Of a stretch of 8,696 bases of DNA, positions 1 to 4,405 are shown one piece after another. The translations under genes and the position numbers were made by a program. The notes under the pieces are model-generated. The model was not told where the DNA came from and made no database searches. It saw only the letters and a program-made list of their open reading frames with translations. The number at the start of each line of letters is the position of its first letter. Positions within the stretch are counted from its first letter, which is position 1. Source of the stretch: JAMCZU01 sp964479405. GTDB lineage: Bacteria > Patescibacteriota > UBA1384 > UBA12157 > JAENIV01. The stretch lies in contig CAYZMA010000036.1 in NCBI GenBank assembly GCA_964479405.1, positions 1 to 8,696 on the forward strand, written 5' to 3'.

Positions 1-65
1 ACCATTATACCTTGTCATCAGGACAAATAAAATGCCTTATTATTCAACGGCCTCCCACATAGCTA

Positions 66-94
66 TTGACAATTATATTACAACATATTACAAT
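66..94 (+). promoter_or_regulatory. Plus-strand sigma-70-like promoter
   Basis: The -35 box TTGACA (66-71) matches consensus exactly. A spacer of exactly 17 bases follows, then TACAAT (89-94), a five-of-six match to TATAAT. The predicted transcript starts near 101 and runs at once into the hairpin and T-tract at 102-142. It points towards the 3' end of the DUF3800 gene, so it would be antisense to it. No plausible plus-strand protein follows. The region is very AT-rich, which raises the chance of a fortuitous match, but the exact -35 with optimal spacing is better than most random hits. Confidence 0.5.
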
Positions 95-101
95 ATAAAT
101 G

Positions 102-142
102 TAACAGGCGTTGACCGTATGGTCCATGGCCTGTTATTTTTT
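102..142 (+). terminator. Rho-independent terminator on the plus strand
   Basis: TAACAGGC (102-109) pairs perfectly with GCCTGTTA (129-136). Inside it GACC (113-116) pairs with GGTC (121-124) around a GTAT loop, offset by a one-base bulge. Six T (137-142) follow directly on the plus strand. On the minus strand no T-run follows the hairpin, so it is oriented to stop plus-strand transcription. The right arm contains the TAA stop of the minus-strand DUF3800 gene (134-136). It may end a plus-strand gene lying left of the window, or the very short transcript from the promoter at 66-94. The hairpin could also protect the 3' end of the DUF3800 mRNA. Confidence 0.6.
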
Positions 143-832
143 ATTATGATGAAAATTCATAATATTAAATTTGTTATTTCTGAATTCAGGATAAAAACTC
201 TTAACATCAGAAACTTTTTTAAAATATTTTAAAAGATCTTGTTTGTATTTGCTAGGCTTAATTATTAACGATTCTTGTATTTTAAATTCATATAATATTG
301 TGCCTAAAATTAAATCCGTAAGTTGCAACATCTCTGAGCCCTTGGAATCCATACGACAAACACCAAAAACTGCTTGTCTATTAAATTCTTTGTTAATTTT
401 GTTTTTTATATTGCTTTCAAAATTTGTTTCATTTGGACATGGATAATAATCTGCAAGAATGCAAACCCCCTCATCTTTACCAGTGTTTCCTTTTATTAAT
501 AATTTTGTAAAGTACTCATAAACATTCCAAAAATTCTCTTTAAAATATGTTTTAAAATCCATATTCTTTTTGTCTAAAACTACACAATCAAAATAAAAAC
601 CACGTGATTCTATAAAAATTTTTAATATTTTTTTCATCACGGGGTAATTTTTTTTGCCTACCTTATTCCATTTTATTTCATCATAAAAATGTATTTTATC
701 TTTTAGGTTTTTAATTTTTAAGTAAAGATTATGTGGCGAATGACATTTAATCATTCCTAAGGCAAAAAATCTGTCTTCTGCTCGATTCAATAAGCCAGTT
801 TCGTCTAGGAAACAAAAATATTCTTTTTCCAT
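134..832 (-). CDS. DUF3800 family protein
   Basis: A 232-residue protein with the marks of the DUF3800 family. These are an N-terminal strand ending in Asp-Glu (FLDETG, D10-E11), an E-I-K-W motif (52-55), a strand ending VVLD (D87), LADYY with D128, and the C-terminal block DSKGSEMLQLTDLILG (162-177) with Q170 and D173. The family is poorly characterised. The spaced acidic residues fit proposals of an RNase H-like metal-dependent fold, but that is recall of the family, not shown here. The start is the ATG at 832: AAGGAG (843-848) lies 10 bases upstream and the conserved domain begins at once. The reading frame continues upstream to an ATG at 898, but those extra 22 residues are unlike the family and would include the SD. 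The gene is a single-gene unit, separated from its upstream neighbour by a terminator. DUF3800 genes often occur in accessory or defence-like surroundings, but no partner is visible here. Confidence 0.88.
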   Translation of the reverse strand: MEKEYFCFLDETGLLNRAEDRFFALGMIKCHSPHNLYLKIKNLKDKIHFYDEIKWNKVGKKNYPVMKKILKIFIESRGFYFDCVVLDKKNMDFKTYFKENFWNVYEYFTKLLIKGNTGKDEGVCILADYYPCPNETNFESNIKNKINKEFNRQAVFGVCRMDSKGSEMLQLTDLILGTILYEFKIQESLIIKPSKYKQDLLKYFKKVSDVKSFYPEFRNNKFNIMNFHHNKK

Positions 833-842
833 AAGATATTTA

Positions 843-848
843 CTCCTT
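843..848 (-). promoter_or_regulatory. Ribosome binding site of the DUF3800 gene
   Basis: AAGGAG on the minus strand, 10 bases before the ATG at 832. It decides between this start and the in-frame ATG codons further upstream. A second purine-rich block (GGGGAGGTGG, about 851-860) lies just upstream, making the leader unusually G-rich for this AT-rich window. Confidence 0.65.
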
Positions 849-863
849 CTCCACCTCCCCTCC

Positions 864-892
864 ATCTTACACCCCACCAACCCATAAAACAA
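864..892 (-). promoter_or_regulatory. Possible weak promoter of the DUF3800 gene
   Basis: On the minus strand TTGTTT (887-892) and TAAGAT (864-869) are separated by exactly 17 bases. Matches to consensus are only 3 of 6 and 4 of 6. The predicted start of transcription near 857 would leave a leader of about 25 nt containing the SD. The upstream gene is closed by a strong terminator, so a promoter is needed somewhere in 833-953; this is the best candidate I found. Confidence 0.3.
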
Positions 893-919
893 ACACAAAA
901 AATCTTCTGACCTTTCTCT

Positions 920-940
920 TGTCCACCTCGTAGGTGGACA
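920..940. repeat. Perfect palindrome, 9-bp arms, 3-base loop
   Basis: TGTCCACCT (920-928) and AGGTGGACA (932-940) are perfect reverse complements around CGT (929-931). No T-run follows on either strand, so it is not an intrinsic terminator. It sits between the terminator of the zinc-cluster gene and the possible DUF3800 promoter, where an operator or a dispersed intergenic (REP-like) element would fit. The octamer TCCACCTC at 922-929 recurs at 850-857, next to the DUF3800 SD, so an alternative RNA pairing is also possible. Only the one palindrome is seen in the window, so a repeat family cannot be shown here. Confidence 0.6.
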
Positions 941-953
941 TATGGTTTAGAGT

Positions 954-978
954 AAAAAAAATCAGCCGGTTGGCTGAT
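954..978 (-). terminator. Rho-independent terminator of the zinc-cluster gene
   Basis: On the minus strand ATCAGCC, a four-base loop AACC and GGCTGAT form a 7-bp GC-containing hairpin (961-978). It is followed directly by an uninterrupted run of T (complement of 954-960). It lies 20 bases beyond the TGA stop of the gene ending at 999. This is a textbook intrinsic terminator and it isolates that gene from the DUF3800 gene downstream. Confidence 0.88.
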
Positions 979-998
979 TGATGGATAATATTTCTAAT

Positions 999-1520
999 TC
1001 AAATTTTATCTTTGTGAGTGTCGCATTTTTGGCAGACGCCCTCTTTCCAAAGATGAACCGGATTGTCCGATGCCGCCAATTTGTGGCAGTATTCGCATTT
1101 GCAATGAAGTCCATAGTGGTGATAAGTGTCACGTTTGTGACCACACTTATAGCACATGCATATTTCTCTTTTACTGTTGCTATAGACATGGTTTACATCG
1201 CGTAGCTTGAGACAGTCGTTACATTTGCAGGTATTTTGCCAGTTGTGCAGACCAAGTTTACAACGAATTCCTCTATATGGATTAAACTCGGTATAACAGT
1301 GATCACATCTCATCGAATATCCATGCGAATTCTTGGGTAATTTATGAAACCCAAGATAACAAAATACCAGATGAACGTTAAGAGAGAGACGATAATGGTA
1401 CTTCCGGTAGCGATATTTCCCAGAAAGTGATCTGAACCAATTTAGACTGAATAATCGTGGCTTACGAACACGACAGAGCAAAAGGACATCGTTGAGAATA
1501 TTCTGACTTTGGTGTTTCAT
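999..1520 (-). CDS. Cys/His-rich protein with tandem zinc-ribbon-like motifs
   Basis: A 173-residue protein that I do not recognise as a named family. The N-terminal 50 residues are strongly basic. From residue 54 on it is built from Cys/His clusters: C72-x2-C75; C98-x-C100-x2-C103 followed by R107 and H111; C121-x-C123-x2-C126 followed by R130 and H134; C140-x-C142-x2-C145 followed by H156-L-W; and C163-x2-C166. Two copies of a C-x-L-G-x-H element (54-59 and 87-92) precede and separate the clusters. The spacing of about 20 residues and the recurring C-x-C-x2-C-x3-R-x3-H pattern point to several small zinc-binding units in tandem, plausibly binding nucleic acid or protein; that role is inference. 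There is no signal peptide or membrane segment. The start at 1520 has an SD-like AAAGGGGGT six bases upstream. It has its own promoter and terminator. Local G+C looks higher than the operon (26 of 60 bases at 1201-1260 against 16 of 60 at 6001-6060), which may reflect transfer or its Cys/His codon content. Confidence 0.75.
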   Translation of the reverse strand: MKHQSQNILNDVLLLCRVRKPRLFSLNWFRSLSGKYRYRKYHYRLSLNVHLVFCYLGFHKLPKNSHGYSMRCDHCYTEFNPYRGIRCKLGLHNWQNTCKCNDCLKLRDVNHVYSNSKREICMCYKCGHKRDTYHHYGLHCKCEYCHKLAASDNPVHLWKEGVCQKCDTHKDKI

Positions 1521-1532
1521 TTTCTACCCCCT

Positions 1533-1596
1533 TTGTTAGCGAGGACTAAAACCGCCATATACCTTAAAATGAAGACGGATTGGTCGGGCTAAACAA
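1533..1596 (-). promoter_or_regulatory. Structured 5' leader of the zinc-cluster gene
   Basis: In the predicted leader TTGTTTAGC (complement of 1588-1596) pairs with GCTAACAA (complement of 1533-1540) with one bulged base. Inside this, GAC (1583-1585) pairs with GTC (1544-1546), and CCGTC (1574-1578) pairs with GGCGG (1552-1556) with one G-U. The result is one long interrupted stem whose outer arm abuts the SD (1527-1534). Such a layout could control access to the ribosome binding site. It matches no riboswitch class I know, and chance pairing remains possible. Confidence 0.35.
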
Positions 1597-1661
1597 GAAA
1601 ACGATTGTAGTATAACATATATTTGAGATATGTCAATGCTGAACCTAGAAATAAGGTATAT
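1557..1661. repeat. 10-bp inverted repeat flanking a promoter
   Basis: ATATACCTTA (1557-1566) and TAAGGTATAT (1652-1661) are perfect reverse complements 85 bases apart. They enclose the minus-strand promoter of the zinc-cluster gene. The right copy touches the stop codon of the 188-residue gene (1661-1663). Flip-type promoter inversion or a regulator binding to both copies is conceivable, but no recombinase is in the window and an AT-rich 10-mer can recur by chance. Confidence 0.4.
1609..1636 (-). promoter_or_regulatory. Strong promoter of the zinc-cluster gene
   Basis: On the minus strand an exact TTGACA (1631-1636) is followed by a 16-base spacer and TATACT (1609-1614), with TG one base before the -10 box (extended -10). 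The predicted start near 1602 gives a leader of about 80 nt to the ATG at 1520. This is the best promoter in the window. It lies just after the last gene of the large operon, from which no intrinsic terminator separates it, so read-through from the operon could add to its output. Confidence 0.75.
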
Positions 1662-2227
1662 TAAATTGATTTTAGGGTAATCTTGGTAATCATTTCGGCA
1701 ATCGCTATAATCCAATGTAGTATTAGTTTGAATAATTCATCTGGTTTTGATTTACCTCTACAGATATGGTGGTGGCATCCAATAGTAACAATAAAAACCC
1801 ATGGATTGCGCTTGAACGGGTCTTTCATTTCTTGTTGATGCTCTTGGTAGTCTTTCTTATACTCATCAACTCTCATTTGAATCAACCCTTTCCACATATC
1901 GCAAAATTGTTGCGGTGTTCCCATTTCCTTAAGCCAGTTGCCGTAACGGCTTGTCAGCTCAATCATTAATTCATGATCAAAATTCTTTACTCTATCCGAT
2001 TTTGTTTTCTCGGCCAGGGTTTCAAACATTAAAATACCTAAACTTAAACCATTGGCAATAAGCTCATTGAATATCCTGTCCTGTTCAGTTTGCTCAAAAG
2101 TTTTTAATTTAGTGAGGGTAATAAATTTTTCACTTTTAAAGAATTTAAAAGCAGAGTTAGCTATTTTTTCTGTAATCTTTTTGGCAATTTCTTCAGGATT
2201 TTTAGGCTTGTTTAAAAAATCAAACAT
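1661..2227 (-). CDS. Hypothetical protein, helical, with HHH motif
   Basis: A 188-residue protein I do not recognise. It is rich in Lys, Glu and hydrophobic residues and reads as mostly helical. A short region before the C-terminal helix holds C151-H152-H153-H154-x-C156, which could bind a metal. The last 25 residues (FKLILHWIIAIAEMITKI and following) form a hydrophobic to amphipathic helix that might touch a membrane. There is no signal peptide. The start ATG is six bases after the gmk stop, and the only SD-like site, GGAGGT (2243-2248), lies inside the gmk 3' end 15 bases from the ATG. This suggests translation coupled to gmk. It appears to be the last gene of the operon. No intrinsic terminator follows; only a 4-bp stem is visible in 1640-1660. 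Being in frame over its full length and tightly spaced supports it as a real gene. Confidence 0.7.
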   Translation of the reverse strand: MFDFLNKPKNPEEIAKKITEKIANSAFKFFKSEKFITLTKLKTFEQTEQDRIFNELIANGLSLGILMFETLAEKTKSDRVKNFDHELMIELTSRYGNWLKEMGTPQQFCDMWKGLIQMRVDEYKKDYQEHQQEMKDPFKRNPWVFIVTIGCHHHICRGKSKPDELFKLILHWIIAIAEMITKITLKSI

Positions 2228-2233
2228 TGCATA

Positions 2234-2815
2234 TTATTTCTGACCTCCGATTATTTTCTCAATTTCCTTGACAGCTTCATCTGGTTTTCCTTCGGGATTT
2301 GTGACAACATGATCATAATATTTTTCGTATTCGGCTTCTTTTTGAGCACTAACAATGCGGCACCGAATTTCTTCTTCGGTTGTCTCCCCTCTTTCTTGGT
2401 CGTTTTTAATTCGGTGGCGAATAGATTGTTCTAAATCACCTTCCTCGTATTTTATAAAAATTAAAACTGCTTCGGGGAGAATTTTTTTAACTTGCATCGT
2501 GCCTTGGACATCAATTTCCATAATGGCATTTCTGCCGGCGTTAAGGACTTCCTCAACTTGTTCTTTGGGTGTGCCGTACATTTCGTCATGGACTTTCGCA
2601 TACTCAATAAATTCGTTATTTTCAATCATCTCTTTGAATTTTTCAGGATAAACAAAAAAATGATCTTCGCCCGGAATTTCATTGGGTCGCGGATCGCGGG
2701 TGGTAAAAGTGACAACGCGGTGAAATTCAGGGTGATTTACTAAAATCTTTTTTAAAATAGTGTTTTTGCCAACACCAGATTGTCCAGAAATAACAAAAAG
2801 TTTTCCTTTATTCAT
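2234..2815 (-). CDS. gmk: Guanylate kinase
   Basis: A 193-residue cytoplasmic enzyme that transfers phosphate from ATP to GMP (or dGMP), giving GDP for nucleotide synthesis. The P-loop GQSGVGKNT (11-19) starts the core. The GMP-binding region follows, with TTRDPRPNEIPGEDHFF (38-54), containing R40, R43 and E46, then FIEYA with E71 and MYGT with Y80. IMEIDVQG (98-105) is the usual strand with D102. The lid and C-terminal part carry R133, R135, the ERG turn (141-143) and YYDHVVTN (166-173). Length is normal for the family. Asn after the P-loop Lys replaces the Gly or Ser often seen; Thr19 follows and should serve. The start at 2815 lies 12 bases after the stop of the pseudouridine synthase and has no SD, so it is probably translated by coupling. 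It lies in the operon between RNA-modification and unknown genes. Confidence 0.96.
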   Translation of the reverse strand: MNKGKLFVISGQSGVGKNTILKKILVNHPEFHRVVTFTTRDPRPNEIPGEDHFFVYPEKFKEMIENNEFIEYAKVHDEMYGTPKEQVEEVLNAGRNAIMEIDVQGTMQVKKILPEAVLIFIKYEEGDLEQSIRHRIKNDQERGETTEEEIRCRIVSAQKEAEYEKYYDHVVTNPEGKPDEAVKEIEKIIGGQK

Positions 2816-2827
2816 ACTTTTAAATTA

Positions 2828-3562
2828 TCACACTTTTTCTAATTTTGCCAAAGTATTTGCAAGCTCATTGGGTAAATCTGATTCAAACTTTAAAATTTTA
2901 TTTTCAATCGGATGCTGAAATTCAAGTTTTTCAGCGTGCAAAAATTGGTGATCAAGTCCAATGTTTTTAGAAATATTTCGTGAAAGTTTAGTGTTATAAA
3001 GCGGGTCGCCCACAATTGGATAATTAATATATTTTAAATGGACTCTAATTTGATGCATCCGGCCGGTCTTTGGCATAACTGAAAGTAAAGAAAAATCAGT
3101 TTTATTAAATTGATATTGATCTAAGGTTTTGTAAAGTGTAGTCGCCGGTCGCAAAGTTTCATTTGAAACTGAAAAATTAAACTCGCGTACTTGTTGAATA
3201 CCTGCTTTTCCGCGAACAATTAGGGTTTCAATTTTTCCATCAACTGGCTCTACTTTGCCAAGCACTAAAGCCTTGTAAGTTTTTTGAATCGTTCTTTCTT
3301 TAAATTGCTTTTGAAGCTCGCTTAAAATCTTTGGATTTTTAGCCAGAATTATTAATCCCGAAGTGTCTTTGTCTAAGCGATGAACAATTCCTGGTCTGGT
3401 AACATCTGGCCAACTTAAATTTTTAAGATCAGGATATTTAGTTACTAACCAATTGACTAAGGTGTCTTTTTCTTTTGCTAATGTTTCGTGAACTAAAATA
3501 CCCGCTGGTTTGTCAACAACCAATAAATATTCGTCATTATAAATTATTTTAATTTGATCCAT
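2828..3562 (-). CDS. RluA-family pseudouridine synthase
   Basis: A 244-residue enzyme that isomerises specific uridines in rRNA or tRNA to pseudouridine. The family signature HRLDKDTSGL (61-70) contains the catalytic D64. YKALV (96-100) and the C-terminal block PKTGRMHQIRVHL (164-176), then GDPLY (185-189), are also typical. The N-terminal S4 RNA-binding domain found in RluC and RluD is absent; the protein begins directly with the catalytic fold (IIYNDEYLLVVDKPAG, 6-21). It is therefore nearer in layout to RluA or to small RluD-like paralogues, and its target uridine cannot be told from the sequence. The start ATG is one base after the stop of the deacetylase gene, with no SD, implying translational coupling. 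It ends in TGA at 2828, which shows that the organism uses TGA as stop. Confidence 0.93.
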   Translation of the reverse strand: MDQIKIIYNDEYLLVVDKPAGILVHETLAKEKDTLVNWLVTKYPDLKNLSWPDVTRPGIVHRLDKDTSGLIILAKNPKILSELQKQFKERTIQKTYKALVLGKVEPVDGKIETLIVRGKAGIQQVREFNFSVSNETLRPATTLYKTLDQYQFNKTDFSLLSVMPKTGRMHQIRVHLKYINYPIVGDPLYNTKLSRNISKNIGLDHQFLHAEKLEFQHPIENKILKFESDLPNELANTLAKLEKV

Positions 3563-3563
3563 T

Positions 3564-4388
3564 TTAATTTGCTAAAGCGGTTGTAATTTTCCGACCAAAG
3601 GCTTCGCCCGAGCTTTCATTGATACGAACTCTTGGCAATTCTAAAAGATTTGAATTTTGATCAGCAATCCTGCCATTTGTGGTAACTGCCGTAAGGTAAC
3701 CCGCTTCTTTTACTAAACTGACGGTCGTCGGGTTATATTTGCCAGCCGGATAACAAAATGAAAGCGCATTTTCTTTAGAGTCAAAAATTTGAGCTTTGGT
3801 GTCAGCTGTGTCGGCTTTGGATAAATCAGGATGACTTAATGTGTGCGAGCCAATTTCAAAACCGTTGCTTTGAAGTTTATTAATTTGAGTCTGATTCATA
3901 TATTCGGGTCGTCCGACAAAGTCTCTAATGATATAAAAAGTTGCCGTCATTTCGTATTTTTGTAAGACGGGTAAAGCATTAGTGTAGGCATCTTCATAGC
4001 CATCGTCAAAAGTAATCACAATTGGTTTTTTCTTTTCAAAGGCAATTCTTGAAAGTTCTTTTTTATCCGGGTCGGCTAAATCAGAAGCTTTTAAGCTTTC
4101 AAAATTATTTTCTTTTAACCATTTAATTTGATCTTCAAAGTTCTTAGGACTAACGGAAAGGTTTTTGCCAAGTTCCGATTCTCCTTCGGCATTGCGAATA
4201 TAATGATACATTAAAATTGGCACTTGGTAAGACAAAATTTTTGGATACTTCGGAGTTGGACTGGCGGTAAGGGCAGAAGGGCTTGGGGTTTTTACTAGAG
4301 ATGTTGTTTGGTGATTTTTAAGCAGTATAAAACCGATTCCTAGTGCAGTTAACAAAAATATGCTTAAATATAAATATTTGAATTTCAT
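3564..4388 (-). CDS. Membrane-anchored polysaccharide deacetylase (NodB domain)
   Basis: A 274-residue protein of carbohydrate esterase family 4 (NodB homology domain), which removes acetyl groups from N-acetylated sugars in cell-wall or surface polysaccharide. A short basic start and a hydrophobic stretch (5-23) act as signal anchor; there is no lipobox Cys. A Ser/Thr/Pro-rich linker (about 28-48) leads to the catalytic domain, which begins VPILMYHYI (56-64). ITFDDGYED (125-133) holds the catalytic base D128 and metal ligand D129. SHTLSHPDL (181-189) supplies metal ligands H182 and H186. FCYPAGKYN (211-219) is the third motif. This layout resembles IcaB/PgaB-type and related secreted deacetylases, acting outside the membrane; the substrate is unknown. 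No clear SD precedes the ATG, but TATAAT lies 9 bases upstream (see separate entry). The gene follows the helicase by 17 bases. Confidence 0.92.
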   Translation of the reverse strand: MKFKYLYLSIFLLTALGIGFILLKNHQTTSLVKTPSPSALTASPTPKYPKILSYQVPILMYHYIRNAEGESELGKNLSVSPKNFEDQIKWLKENNFESLKASDLADPDKKELSRIAFEKKKPIVITFDDGYEDAYTNALPVLQKYEMTATFYIIRDFVGRPEYMNQTQINKLQSNGFEIGSHTLSHPDLSKADTADTKAQIFDSKENALSFCYPAGKYNPTTVSLVKEAGYLTAVTTNGRIADQNSNLLELPRVRINESSGEAFGRKITTALAN

Positions 4389-4397
4389 CTTAGCTCT

Positions 4398-4403
4398 ATT
4401 ATA
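4398..4403 (-). promoter_or_regulatory. Possible internal -10 box before the deacetylase gene
   Basis: An exact TATAAT on the minus strand lies in the 17-base gap between the helicase stop and the deacetylase ATG. Its predicted start of transcription (about 4391) is within a few bases of the ATG at 4388, so any message from it would be nearly leaderless. There is no matching -35 box at 17 bases (TGTCAA, 2 of 6) and no TG extension. The match could be a chance product of AT-rich spacer. Confidence 0.25.
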
Positions 4404-4405
4404 TA

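Noticed and set aside
4..26. TATAAT on the minus strand (4-9) next to a 5-bp palindrome TTGTC/GACAA (12-26)
   Set aside because: There is no good -35 box at 17 bases, no TG extension, and the downstream sequence lies outside the window.
32..232. Plus-strand open frame of 66 codons starting at 32
   Set aside because: It crosses the predicted terminator and then runs antisense through the 3' end of the DUF3800 gene; there is no SD and no recognisable protein character.
833..898. N-terminal extension of the DUF3800 gene to the ATG at 898
   Set aside because: The extra 22 residues do not resemble the family and the extension would swallow the good SD at 843-848.
962..1205. Alternative-frame open frames overlapping the Cys/His-rich gene on both strands
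   Set aside because: They are shadows of the 999-1520 gene; the minus-strand one runs through its terminator hairpin, and neither has a promoter or SD.
2355..2743. Plus-strand open frames of 83 and 98 codons opposite gmk
   Set aside because: They are antisense shadows of a clearly identified gene with no SD.
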